Positions 37,641 through 46,890 of a stretch of 64,000 bases of DNA are shown here, piece after piece (position 1 is the first letter of the stretch; each line of letters opens with the position of its first letter). This DNA is from Psychrobacter celer (GTDB lineage: Bacteria; Pseudomonadota; Gammaproteobacteria; Pseudomonadales; Moraxellaceae), in NCBI RefSeq assembly GCF_016107555.1, contig NZ_JABASU010000007.1, positions 1 through 64,000 of the forward strand. The letters are read 5' to 3'. A model generated the notes under the pieces. The model was not told the DNA's origin, did no database searches, and saw nothing but the letters and a program-made list of their open reading frames with translations. A program made the translations under genes and the position numbers.

Positions 37641-37926
37641 AATCACTTCTTTAGGTTGATAAACGACTGGCGACGTAGGCCACAAGTTAGCAGATGGGAA
37701 GTTAGCGATAGCAATGGCCGAGTGCCGTATTTGGCAGTCGTTGTCATGTACCATTGCGATCATCCGCGATGATAATAAAGCATAAAACAATAAAGCAAAT
37801 AATACAGATGACGCTTTGCGCCGTCATCCAAAATATCTGTTATCGAAAGATTGTCGATAACATAAAGCTGACAACTTATCGCCGTCTTTGGCATTATAAA
37901 ATGCATGGTTTTGCTACTTTATAGCG

Positions 37927-37960
37927 AAAAATGACCGTAGACAAGGTACGGTCATTTTTT
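37927..37960. terminator. Bidirectional terminator-like hairpin between yajC and secD
   Basis: Perfect 12-base arms AAAATGACCGTA (37927-37938) and TACGGTCATTTT (37947-37958) have a T run on both strands. It sits after yajC and about 290 bases before the secD start. A TATAAT sequence on the minus strand near 37895 could be a -10 element for secD. Confidence 0.75.
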
Positions 37961-38022
37961 TAGGCACGTACGTATTTATCAGTGCGACGAGCGCACGATC
38001 ATAAATACAGCACGGCTGATAA

Positions 38023-38352
38023 TTATACGCTCTCTATAGTGCCAGCAGGCAATACTGAGATGACAGAAGCGCGCTGTATCTTCACATCTGTGTTGTTGTT
38101 CAAGCTGACGACAGCATAGTCGCCCTCGATGTCTTTGATACGGCCCATCAGACCACCGGCAAAGATAATCTCATTGCCGACACTAAGCGCATTGACCATA
38201 GCACGATGCTCTTTGGTACGCTTAGACTGCGGGCGAATGACCAAAAAATAAAAAATCGCAAAAAAAGCGACAGGCAATAAGATCTGGCCAAATATTGACG
38301 CAGCGCCTGCAGTTTCTGGGGCCGCATGGGCGGCTTGGATAAATAGCAACAT
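38023..38352 (-). CDS. yajC: Preprotein translocase subunit YajC
   Basis: A 109-residue single-span inner-membrane protein that associates with SecDF. Features: a membrane segment about residues 20-40 (FGQILLPVAFFAIFYFLVIRPQ), followed by the family motif RPQSKRTKEHRAMVNALSVGNEI and GGLMGRIKDIEGDYA. The usual neighbour tgt is not upstream here; instead a divergent CBS-domain gene starts about 400 bases away. secD and secF follow downstream. Confidence 0.96.
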   Translation of the reverse strand: MLLFIQAAHAAPETAGAASIFGQILLPVAFFAIFYFLVIRPQSKRTKEHRAMVNALSVGNEIIFAGGLMGRIKDIEGDYAVVSLNNNTDVKIQRASVISVLPAGTIESV

Positions 38353-38757
38353 AATTTACTCTCAGTAAGTCATAGACAATAATAAAATTAGACGCATAGT
38401 AACAAAAAATCCCAGACTTGGTAACTGTTAATCATAAGCTGGGTGTGTTTTCTCTGGTATATCGGGCGATTGATCGCATCAAATGCTAGCCAAAAACCCG
38501 TATGACGAAACGTAAAACCTCGGGGATAAACGGCGTACCTAAAAAATCGCACTTAAAAAGCGCGGCTTATTGTGAAATATTATCATCAATGCTACTATCA
38601 AATGGCAATAATTGCCGCCACACGATACCCAGAGGGTAGGGCTGGTAAGCTGTCCTTATAAAATGTCACGCGCAGCAGCCAGATGTTGGTTGTTGACTGA
38701 CTGGGTTATTAGTTGCCTATACGACAAGCTGTCAGGCAAGGTGGTGGGCATCAATGA
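38353..38757. other. Intergenic region between divergent yajC and CBS-domain gene
   Basis: About 405 bases that must hold the promoters of both genes. I see no open frame, repeat or strong hairpin, only AT-rich stretches. Confidence 0.5.
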
Positions 38758-40155
38758 GTGCCTGTTTATCGAGTATTAACCAGCTTTTATGCGGTAGATG
38801 CTCGGCGGCGCGTACTCATGGTATTATCTTTTTCTTCTTTTCTGTTTAGGTTACCTAACTTGTCCACCTCTTTTATGTTTGTACCTCGTTTAAGTCGTCC
38901 GCGGGCTTGTCGTCAAGATGAGTCAGCAGAACCTCCCCCAAAGATGTGTCGTCCTGCTCGTTTTGGTCGGCCGTTACTCGCGATGTTGCCGTTTCCTGCC
39001 ATCTTGTTACTACCGCAGCTGGCTTGGGCGGCTGACGCGGCGGCTGCACCAACAGCGCTGAATGTGATGCTGCTGATATTTTTTGTCGTACTGGCCATTG
39101 GCGTGTCTTTTGCATGTTCGTTGGCCGAGTCTGTTTTGCTGAGTATGACGCCGTCGTTTATCGCGGACGTACAAGAAAGCAACCCCAAAAAAGCGGAAAT
39201 GCTTAAAAGCCTAAAAGTTGATAATATCGATCAGTCGCTGGCCGCTATTTTGACATTAAACACAGTGGCGCACACGCTTGGCTCTATCGGCGCTGGTGCC
39301 CAAGCGACTATCGTCTTTGGTAGTGCTTGGTTTGGACTGTTTTCGGCGATTATGACGCTGGCGATTTTGTTTTTGTCTGAAATCATTCCCAAGACTTTGG
39401 GCACGCTGTATTGGCGTCAGCTTAGCGGTCTGGTGGCTTATTTTGTCCGCGGTATTATCTTACTGCTGTATCCACTGATTTGGATATCAGAGCGCCTCAC
39501 CAAACTGCTGGTGCGCGGCAAAGAGCCGCAAACCTTTAGCCGCCGTGAGTTTGCCGCTTTGGCCAGTATCGGTGAGGAGTCAGGTCAGATAGACCCGCTA
39601 GAGTCGCGCATTATCCGTAACTTGCTGGCCTTTGGCGCTATCAAGGTTGAGGATATCATGACGCCGCGCTCAGTGATGCTCGCTTTTGAAGAAAATAAAA
39701 CCGTGGCTGAGCTGCTGGTGGATCGCCCTAAGCTGACGTTTTCGCGTTTGCCGATTTATGATGGTGATTTGGACAATATTACTGGTTTTGTGCTAAAAAC
39801 AGATATGCTGCTGGCCAAAGTCAACCACGCCATGCACAAACCGTTGACCCAGTTTAAACGAGAGATCACCTTTGTATTCTCAAAGATGAAGCTGTTTGAC
39901 TTGCTAGAGCTGATGCTAAAAAACCGTGTGCACATTGCCATTACTGTGGGTGAGTATGGTGAGGTCAAAGGCTTGGTGACGTTGGAGGATGTGTTTGAAA
40001 CCTTGCTCGGGCTGGAGATTGTCGATGAGATAGACCGCGTCGAGGACATGCAAGCGCTGGCACGGCAAATGATGGACAGACGTGTAGAGCGGCTCGGTAT
40101 GAAGCTCAGTGATGATGAACAGTCTGAAGACAATGGCTCAGAAACCAAGTCATAA
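38758..40155 (+). CDS. CNNM/CorC-type hemolysin family membrane protein with CBS domains
   Basis: A 465-residue inner-membrane protein of the CNNM/HlyC family. The DUF21 membrane domain occupies about residues 100-250 (SFACSLAESVLLSMTPSFI, LSEIIPKTLGTLYWRQLSG). A CBS pair follows (VEDIMTPRSVMLAF about residue 300; TVGEYGEVKGLVTLEDVFETLLGLEIVDEID near 400-425). The CorC_HlyC C-terminal domain is missing, so it ends soon after the CBS pair. These proteins affect Mg2+ or Co2+ export. The start is unclear: the GTG at 38758 gives a long basic leader, and ATGs at 38944 or 38983 would begin near the hydrophobic segment MLPFPAILLLPQLAWA. Confidence 0.88.
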   Translation: MPVYRVLTSFYAVDARRRVLMVLSFSSFLFRLPNLSTSFMFVPRLSRPRACRQDESAEPPPKMCRPARFGRPLLAMLPFPAILLLPQLAWAADAAAAPTALNVMLLIFFVVLAIGVSFACSLAESVLLSMTPSFIADVQESNPKKAEMLKSLKVDNIDQSLAAILTLNTVAHTLGSIGAGAQATIVFGSAWFGLFSAIMTLAILFLSEIIPKTLGTLYWRQLSGLVAYFVRGIILLLYPLIWISERLTKLLVRGKEPQTFSRREFAALASIGEESGQIDPLESRIIRNLLAFGAIKVEDIMTPRSVMLAFEENKTVAELLVDRPKLTFSRLPIYDGDLDNITGFVLKTDMLLAKVNHAMHKPLTQFKREITFVFSKMKLFDLLELMLKNRVHIAITVGEYGEVKGLVTLEDVFETLLGLEIVDEIDRVEDMQALARQMMDRRVERLGMKLSDDEQSEDNGSETKS

Positions 40156-40267
40156 CGCTAAGCGTGACTGATTACACTGCTCTGAGTTTTCGTCACTATT
40201 AAGCCTTACTGTGATAATCAGTGAGGCTTGATATGATGGTATACTTCAAGATAGTCTATCGTTATCA

Positions 40268-40598
40268 TCAGTTGCCGTAAAACCACCCACTTCAGGGGGT
40301 GGATATAAGGCGACAAAGTTGCTACAGTCAATCAGCCATTAAATTAAACCATCTACAAAAAACAGCTAAGACAAGTATAAATTGCGAGTACGCAGTGTCT
40401 TAACTGGTAGATGGTGTTCCACACACACTCTCAAACTAGCTCGTGTCAACAGACAATCTTAACGGTAGGGTTAGTTTGAAATAAGAATCTTAGATGCAAG
40501 GTGTGAATTGCAAGGCGGTAGCCACCTCTAAGATTTGCGGTCGGGCTTGACCGTCTAGTTGTAGGAATCCCCTCACTTTAGGGAGGGGAGGAAGTCAA
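40268..40598 (+). mobile_element. IS200/IS605-type element without transposase, both ends kept
   Basis: A 330-base non-coding element. Its left end carries the hairpin CCACCC-(8 bases)-GGGTGG at 40283-40302, the subterminal structure of IS605 left ends. Its right end carries CCCCTC (40569-40574) and GAGGGG (40583-40588) followed by GAAGTCAA at 40591-40598, where TCAA matches the known right cleavage site of IS608-like elements. No tnpA or tnpB remains. The inner part has another long stem (CCATCTAC 40349 with GTAGATGG 40407; TAAGACA 40367 with TGTCTTA 40396). The exact left border is not fixed by the sequence. It lies between the CBS-domain gene and a secreted-protein gene. Confidence 0.72.
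40486..40598 (+). ncRNA. Candidate omega-RNA (reRNA) scaffold in the right end
   Basis: The right end could be transcribed as the guide-scaffold RNA used by TnpB. Base pairing is dense: AATCTTAGA (40486-40494) with TCTAAGATT (40527-40535), AGGTG (40499) with CACCT (40523), CGGTC (40538) with GACCG (40549), and the terminal CCCCTC/GAGGGG hairpin. By the known rule the guide would be the bases right after TCAA, from 40599. The order of structures fits omega-RNA; expression and function are not shown. Confidence 0.5.
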
Positions 40599-40877
40599 AG
40601 ATGTTCGCAATAATTACACAGGGTGTCACATGGCTGTGAGAATTGAATGATAGTCTCACACTATGATACGAGTCTGCCGTGATTGGACTAAAAAAATTAC
40701 CAAAATGGCTCGTAAAGTCAATATTAAGGCGTCAATACCTATACTCAGTATAGGTGGCCTATTTAGTCAAACGATAAATGCGCTTGTGGTCTCTACGTCA
40801 ATACATAGATAAATATAAAATGTATGATAAATAGAAAATGTATGACCATAACGCCGATAATATCGCTAAGGATTATC

Positions 40878-41372
40878 ATGAAACGAGTATGGGGAAACGG
40901 GCTTTTGGCTCTGATGATAAAAAGTACCAGTGTGGCTGCTATCGTTGCTGCTGCAAGCACCATCACGATCAATGCGCAGGCGGCGACCATGACCGAAGCG
41001 CTAGTAAAAAACTACGCCGCTGCCATGAAGTCATCAGCGAACAGCCAAAACATCAACCAAGTTGCACGTTTGGTCTCTGATGATGCGCTGATTTCTTTAT
41101 CTAGAAAAGGAAAAACAACCAGTCTGGACAAAGAAGCTTATCTAAAACTGCTGCAAAACAGCTGGAACGACACTTCCAATTATCGCTACGATATCTCTGT
41201 CGATAACATCGTCATCACAGGCGGACAGGCCAAAGCCAATGTGATCACCAATGAAAGCTGGGTAAAAGATGGTCAGCAGGTCTCGTTTGTCACCACCTCG
41301 CGGGTGACCTTGACGCTCTCGACGGGCAATGCTGTCTTATTGCGAGCGGTCTCACAAGTGACTATTAATTAA
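40878..41372 (+). CDS. Predicted periplasmic protein, NTF2-like
   Basis: A 164-residue protein with an N-terminal signal peptide ending in NAQA (about residue 35 from this start). The mature part starts with a helix (MTEALVKNYAAAMKSSANSQNI), then VARLVSDDALISLSRKGK and several alternating strands ending VTLTLSTGNAVLLRAVSQVTI, a pattern like NTF2/SnoaL or DUF4440 folds. It binds an unknown ligand, if any. The ATG at 40878 has TAAGGA six bases upstream; the frame is open back to 40824, but the upstream ATG lacks a site. It stands alone. Confidence 0.72.
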   Translation: MKRVWGNGLLALMIKSTSVAAIVAAASTITINAQAATMTEALVKNYAAAMKSSANSQNINQVARLVSDDALISLSRKGKTTSLDKEAYLKLLQNSWNDTSNYRYDISVDNIVITGGQAKANVITNESWVKDGQQVSFVTTSRVTLTLSTGNAVLLRAVSQVTIN

Positions 41373-41645
41373 GAGTATTTCATTAAAAGTATCTGATTAA
41401 GAGTAGCTAATTAAGACCATCAATCATTAAGATGGTGAATAAATACAGCTCATCCATGATATATAACCATTCCTTATAAGGTTTTGTTCATATATCTATG
41501 CTTATATTCATAGAAGTCACAAAAAAGAGCGGCCGTAATTTTTGCTTAAGGTCTTTACATCAGACCGGTCTTTGCTTTACATTGCAGACTATACTATCAA
41601 GCAACTTATCTCATTACTTCTTGTCGTTAGGAAACCTCCAATATC

Positions 41646-44639
41646 ATGTCTACTGTGCTCTCAAACTCTCGCTCATTTATTGCGTTACCATTGACGCTTG
41701 CGGTATCGACGTTACTCATCAGTGCTTGTAGCAATACCTCGCCGGTAAAAAACAAAGGCGCGACCAACACCTCGGCGACGGTTGCCAAGCGTTCTGGTAA
41801 GCAAGCAGCAAAATCTGCCACCACGGATTACTCTACCGCTTATCTTGATGCTGAAAGCTTAGACGAGTTAGCGGATTTGTTAGAAGCGACAGACATGACC
41901 ATGGTAGAAGGCAACAAACTTGCCATTCAGCAATACGGTGATTTGTGGAATCGTTTGCGTGCCGGCTACCGTATGAACGGCGGACAGCCAATTTATAACC
42001 AGCGTATCGAAGCACAAAAAAGCTGGTTTACCAGCCGACAAGAGTATCTAAACCGTTTGACTGCGCGTGCCAGTCGTTATATTTATCACACAGTGCGAGA
42101 AGCAGAGCGCCGTAATATCCCAACCGAGCTGGCGCTATTGCCTGTGATAGAAAGCTCTTATGACCCAAGTGGGACCAGTAGTGCCGCAGCAGCTGGCTTA
42201 TGGCAGTTTATCCCTAGTACGGGCCGTATTTATGGGTTAAATCAAAGCAGCACTTATGATGGTCGCCGTGACGTCATTGAGTCGACGCGCGCTGCCTATG
42301 ATTTTCTGACCGCATTGCACAACCAGTTTGGTAGTTGGGAGCTGGCGTTAGCCGCTTATAATGCAGGGCCCGGTCGTGTGCAAAATGCCATCGATGCTAA
42401 TGCGGCTCGTGGTCTGCCCACGGATTACTGGTCACTTAGACTGCCCACCGAAACCATGAACTACGTGCCACGCTTTTTAGCAGTGGCCGAAATCGTTGCC
42501 AAGCCTGAGCAGTACGGTGTCTATCTACCAGCTATCGCCAACCGTCAGCATTTTCGCAGTGTGCCTGTCAATTATGGTGTCAGTTTATCGGAAGTATCAC
42601 AAATCACAGGCGTCAGTTATGATGAGCTCGAAAGACTCAATACCGCGCTCACCTCAGGGCGTGTCGATGCCTCAGGCCCACAGCGGGTGATTATCCCTAA
42701 TGATGTGAGCCTCAACCTAGACGCCAAGCTCAGCTCGCTGCGTGGTAATGGCATGGGTAATGTGTTGACTGCCAGTAATAACAGCACCACCACTAGCAGA
42801 TCAAGCTCACCAAGCTATAACAGTAAGCCTTATACCAGTTCTGCTTTGCCATCTACTGGCAGCGCATTGGCAGACTATGCCGCTAGCGCCAGTGTGCCGC
42901 AGCAGACGACGAGCTATATCTCGCCTACAACGACACAGACGAGCAGCTCGGTCTATAGCAACACCGCCGCCGTACATACTGAGCCGCCGTTGACCACCGC
43001 CGAGACTAATAAAATCAATGCTGAGCTAAAAAAAAGCAACAGCCTACCGACCACGTCTGCAAAAATCACTCAAAACAATACCATCGTTCAAGAGCCGCCT
43101 TTGAGCAAAGAAGAACGTGATTTTATTGCCAAGCAGATACGCAGTAGCACGCCTGAGACCAATGTCATCAACGCCGATGGCAACATTAACTTATCGGCGG
43201 TGCAGACGCAGCAGTCTATCTTGGAGGCGACAGGCGATGAAAAAAAACTGAGCTTTGCAAAAACGCCAGTCAGCAAGCCAAAGCCACAAGGCACACGTAG
43301 TACCTATACGGTAAAACGTGGTGATACGCTGTCCAATATTGCCAGTCGAGCTGGCGTGAGCTGGCGCGATATCGCCGAATGGAACCAAATAGATGCCAGC
43401 GCCAAGCTGCTGTCTGGCAGCACCTTGTATCTATACAATGCCAAGCCCATTAAGCCTCTGAGCAGTGCGAGCAGCACAGCGGCCAACCAGCCAGAAAGCT
43501 ATGTGGTACAAGGGGGTGATACGCTGATCGGTACGGCCAACCGTTTTGGTCTATCGGTCACGCAGTTGGCCAGTTACAACAACCTAAGTAGTCGCGCGGA
43601 TTTACTCAGAGGTCAAAAGCTATGGCTGGTACCTGGCAAAGTGAAAGCACCTGCTACAACACCAGCGGCGCCCTCTACCAGATCAAAAAAATCAAGCACT
43701 GCAACCAAAAACTACAAGGTCAAACCGGGTGATGGTCTGATTGCCTTGGCGCGTCAGTTCAATGTGCCAACCGCTACTTTGGCCAGTCTCAACGGCCTTA
43801 ACAGCACAGACTCTCTATATGTCGGGCAAACCCTAAAAGTACCTGCCAGCGCAGACATAGACGCGGCCTCTCGTACTAGCAGCAGTAGAGCGCAGAGTAG
43901 TGCAAGCTCAGTGGCAACCACCAGTTATAAGGTAAAATCAGGTGAGACTTTAATTGGTATTGCCAACAGTATCGGCGTCAGTCCAGCAGAGCTGGCAGCG
44001 GTAAACAGTAACTTTGATGCCAAAGCTCGCCTGCAACGTGGTCAAACAATTAAAGTGCCTGCGCCCAAAGATATCGTCGATCGTCAGCTAAATGATAAAG
44101 CGGTCAGTTATAAAGTCAAATCCGGTGATACCCTAACGAGCGTAGCAAGACGTTACAATATCGGTCTGAGTGACTTGGCTGCCGCCAATAACTTAAAGAC
44201 CAACTCAAACTTGATACTAGGCCGTACCATTACGATTCCTGCTAGCGGTAGCCCAGTGGGCTCTCGTGCCAGCAGCCAAAGCAGCAATGCGACGAGCAAT
44301 ACCTCAACCAGTACAGTCAGCAGTGGCAAAAAGCTGGGCAATACCGAAAACTACAAGGTCAAGTCAGGCGATGGCTTGATTGCGCTTGCTAGAGAGTTTG
44401 GTGTATCGGTAGAAGATCTGGCGGCGACCAATGATTTGGCAACCAATGCCCAACTGCAACGCGGACAGACGCTAAAAGTACCAAAAGCAACCGTCAGCTA
44501 TACCGTAGGCTCAGGAGATAGTCTCATCGGGCTGGCGCGTAAATACGGAGTGTCGACCCAAGAGTTGGCAGATATGAATAATATCGCAGCCGACACCATG
44601 CTACAACGTGGTCAGCGTCTGACGGTACCCAATCGTTAA
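41646..44639 (+). CDS. mltD: Membrane-bound lytic murein transglycosylase D-like, seven LysM repeats
   Basis: A 997-residue lipoprotein that cleaves peptidoglycan between MurNAc and GlcNAc with formation of anhydro-MurNAc. The lipobox LISAC has the acylated Cys28. The SLT domain is at about residues 145-270, with catalytic Glu169 in LLPVIESSYDP, SAAAAGLWQFIPSTGRIYG and ALAAYNAGPGRVQNAI. A Ser/Thr-rich low-complexity linker (about 370-550) follows. Then seven LysM domains occur at about 552, 617, 691, 760, 818, 899 and 948, each starting like Y-x-V-K-x-G-D-x-L. E. coli MltD (452 aa) has far fewer. It converges with mltF across a terminator. Confidence 0.95.
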   Translation: MSTVLSNSRSFIALPLTLAVSTLLISACSNTSPVKNKGATNTSATVAKRSGKQAAKSATTDYSTAYLDAESLDELADLLEATDMTMVEGNKLAIQQYGDLWNRLRAGYRMNGGQPIYNQRIEAQKSWFTSRQEYLNRLTARASRYIYHTVREAERRNIPTELALLPVIESSYDPSGTSSAAAAGLWQFIPSTGRIYGLNQSSTYDGRRDVIESTRAAYDFLTALHNQFGSWELALAAYNAGPGRVQNAIDANAARGLPTDYWSLRLPTETMNYVPRFLAVAEIVAKPEQYGVYLPAIANRQHFRSVPVNYGVSLSEVSQITGVSYDELERLNTALTSGRVDASGPQRVIIPNDVSLNLDAKLSSLRGNGMGNVLTASNNSTTTSRSSSPSYNSKPYTSSALPSTGSALADYAASASVPQQTTSYISPTTTQTSSSVYSNTAAVHTEPPLTTAETNKINAELKKSNSLPTTSAKITQNNTIVQEPPLSKEERDFIAKQIRSSTPETNVINADGNINLSAVQTQQSILEATGDEKKLSFAKTPVSKPKPQGTRSTYTVKRGDTLSNIASRAGVSWRDIAEWNQIDASAKLLSGSTLYLYNAKPIKPLSSASSTAANQPESYVVQGGDTLIGTANRFGLSVTQLASYNNLSSRADLLRGQKLWLVPGKVKAPATTPAAPSTRSKKSSTATKNYKVKPGDGLIALARQFNVPTATLASLNGLNSTDSLYVGQTLKVPASADIDAASRTSSSRAQSSASSVATTSYKVKSGETLIGIANSIGVSPAELAAVNSNFDAKARLQRGQTIKVPAPKDIVDRQLNDKAVSYKVKSGDTLTSVARRYNIGLSDLAAANNLKTNSNLILGRTITIPASGSPVGSRASSQSSNATSNTSTSTVSSGKKLGNTENYKVKSGDGLIALAREFGVSVEDLAATNDLATNAQLQRGQTLKVPKATVSYTVGSGDSLIGLARKYGVSTQELADMNNIAADTMLQRGQRLTVPNR

Positions 44640-44660
44640 TAGCGTATATAGTCATCACAC

Positions 44661-44697
44661 AAAAAAGCGGCTCTTATCATAAGAGCCGCTTTTGCGT
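44661..44697. terminator. Bidirectional terminator between mltD and mltF
   Basis: Perfect 15-base arms at 44663-44677 and 44679-44693 (core AGCGGCTCTTA/TAAGAGCCGCT) around a single C, with A and T runs outside. It separates convergent genes. Confidence 0.92.
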
Positions 44698-44714
44698 TTT
44701 TGAGTGTCATGTCA

Positions 44715-45923
44715 TTAGACAGTTTGCGTCTTAATGGTTTCAAGATAGCTTCTGATATTGCTGACATAGTGCATCGCTTGACCATAGCGGCTGTTAGAGG
44801 CTCTGTGTTCTGCGAGATAGGCATAGACGTTGGCCCAGCTCTTATCATCGATGCCTTGCGTACGCAGTTTACGCTGGATGCTTTTGACCGCATTTGGACC
44901 CATATTGTATCCTGCTAGTGCAAACCAAATTCGATCAGACTTTGGCACATCAGCGAACTCATCTTTCATTTGCTCTAAATAACGCGCGCCGCCGCCGATG
45001 CTTTGATACGGATCCACACGGTTTGATACGCCCATCGCTTTGGCAGTATTGTTGGTAAGCATCATCAGGCCGCGTACGCCGGTGGGCGAGACCGCATTGG
45101 CATCCAGATGTGACTCCTGATAGCCCATAGCAACCAATAATTCCCAATCGTGATTATAATTGCGCGCTTGCTCTTCAAACGATGATTGATAATCAGGCAG
45201 CCTCTCTGTCAGTGTTTTTTTAAAGTGATCTTGACTATAAGCGTCTTTTAGTAGGGTTTGATTATAAAACGCGGCCAGCTTTTGGGTGTTTTTTAGCTTA
45301 ATACTATCGCACAAAAAATAACTGGCTTTTTGTGACAATGGATCATCAGGGGCATTAAACGACCAGCTGACCTTTGGATGCAGGCCGTTTTTGGTCAAAC
45401 TGGCATCATAGCCGCAGCTGACGTTGATGGATGACAAATTTAGCTGGCTTTTTAGTTGAGTACTGGCGGTGGTCAATGCCATGTCCGCCTCACCAGATTT
45501 TAGAGCATGTAAGGCTGCTTCTTCACTGGCGTAGGCTTTTAGGTCGATATCGACACCGAGCTCGTCAGCATAAGTACGTACCAAGTCAAACCCAAAACCA
45601 TGCTGAAACCCATCGGTCGCAAAATACGTACTATCTCCTGGGACAGCAGCGACGGTCAAGGTGTTGTCTAGCATGACATGGTCATAGGCCGGTACGCTTG
45701 CCTGCATCGTCGTTAGGCTCTCAGCAGGTAGCGAGAGCAGGGCGATACTAGACACTTGCGCCAGTTTTTTGGTCTTGGCAAACCGATTTGAAGTAGTAGG
45801 GGTAACGGATGAAACGATGTTACTTTTGGTGTTTGGTAGGCGCTTAGATGGACGCAGCAGATAAGAAATACGGCGTTTGGCCCCTTGCGCTGATACTTTC
45901 ACACGATAAGTAATACGCTGCAT
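44715..45923 (-). CDS. Lytic transglycosylase with solute-binding-like domain (MltF-like)
   Basis: A 402-residue protein. A basic N-terminus of about 50 residues precedes a weak hydrophobic segment (VSSIALLSLPAESLT). A shortened periplasmic amino-acid-binding-like domain follows (about 80-240; DNTLTVAAVPGDSTYFATDGFQHGFGFDLVRTYADELG). The C-terminal SLT domain carries the catalytic Glu in MGYQESHLDANAVSPTGVRGLMML and GYNMGPNAVKSI. This order matches MltF, though the binding domain looks shorter. It cleaves peptidoglycan, probably regulated by muropeptide binding to the N-terminal domain. The long basic leader before the hydrophobic part is unusual for a signal sequence. Confidence 0.87.
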   Translation of the reverse strand: MQRITYRVKVSAQGAKRRISYLLRPSKRLPNTKSNIVSSVTPTTSNRFAKTKKLAQVSSIALLSLPAESLTTMQASVPAYDHVMLDNTLTVAAVPGDSTYFATDGFQHGFGFDLVRTYADELGVDIDLKAYASEEAALHALKSGEADMALTTASTQLKSQLNLSSINVSCGYDASLTKNGLHPKVSWSFNAPDDPLSQKASYFLCDSIKLKNTQKLAAFYNQTLLKDAYSQDHFKKTLTERLPDYQSSFEEQARNYNHDWELLVAMGYQESHLDANAVSPTGVRGLMMLTNNTAKAMGVSNRVDPYQSIGGGARYLEQMKDEFADVPKSDRIWFALAGYNMGPNAVKSIQRKLRTQGIDDKSWANVYAYLAEHRASNSRYGQAMHYVSNIRSYLETIKTQTV

Positions 45924-46890
45924 GGATGTCTCCTGATTTTAGCCATCCTACTTACCGTAAATGCTCGCTTGTGTATGCCAATAGCACATATACCGAGGTT
46001 GCATTTCAACTGAAGAACGCGGTTAAATAACTGTCGTGTGCGTTCAGTTTGCTTATTAAAAAGTCGTGCCGCGTATGAGTTTTCTATAAACACGTGCAGC
46101 GCTGTCACAGCCAAGTATCTATTGTCAAAAAAAGCTTATTAAAAAAGCCATGCCTGCAAAAAACAGACGCAAAAACCCCAGAAGGCGATAAATCAGATGA
46201 TTCCTTCATCGACAATAGATAAGACTGAACGTAACGACTCCCTAACAAACACAGGTAAGGTCATGATTAAATTATTGAAACAAACACGTAGATACCTGTA
46301 CCAAAGCGGCGCCAAACCATGCGTCTCAATGATAAAGTCAATGCACTACGCTAATATCAGCAGCGGCTTACTCTTTATATCGTTTAGGGTAGAGTAAACC
46401 GCCGATCATATTTGCTGTTCAGCGATACAGGGTTATTCGTTTTTTATCCAGTCATAACACCGACTGACAAAAAACATCAAACCACCATCGCAACACCAAG
46501 ACAATAAGCCGTGCGTAAGTCTCGCAAAACTCAAGTTATAGATAAATAGTAACGCTAAATGGCTGTCTATTATCTATTTGTTATCTATCTTGGTGCCATA
46601 ACCGGAAGCTGTAATAATGGGAAGTTTCATGACAAAACGTTCTTTGTTACAGGTAGTAATATGTGGTTACTGGTTTTATTATTCAAGTAGAGTTAAGAAA
46701 TTAGCGATAAAACTTAACAATTTGCTTATAAACGGTCAAATTTGGCTGTATTATGAAGTAGAAGCTAAAAAACGACTAAGTTTTATCGTTAGATAACCGT
46801 CAAATAACCATCACTGACGTATCGAATTTTCAATATCGTAAACCAAGAGTATTGGTGTTAAGCTTTACTTGTGCTGGGTTGACGCCGAAT
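45924..46890. other. Long intergenic stretch, no clear gene
   Basis: 967 bases between divergent or distant genes, AT-rich. Two short rightward frames exist: 46263-46397 (44 codons) and 46629-46796 (55 codons, start MTKRSLLQVVICGYW, GGGAAG a few bases upstream). Neither has a recognised domain. No tRNA, repeat or strong terminator was seen. Confidence 0.5.

Noticed and set aside
40261..40620. CRISPR repeat or group II intron as explanation for the structured DNA here
   Set aside because: No spaced direct repeats and no reverse transcriptase or domain V pattern; the end structures fit IS200/IS605 instead.
40737..40755. A 19-base palindrome ACCTATACT-C-AGTATAGGT downstream of the IS605-type element
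   Set aside because: Perfect but short and isolated; without a second site or T run it cannot be called an operator or terminator.
46197..46397. A 66-codon rightward frame after mltF's upstream region
   Set aside because: No domain and no ribosome-binding site for the long form; the shorter start at 46263 is not convincing either.
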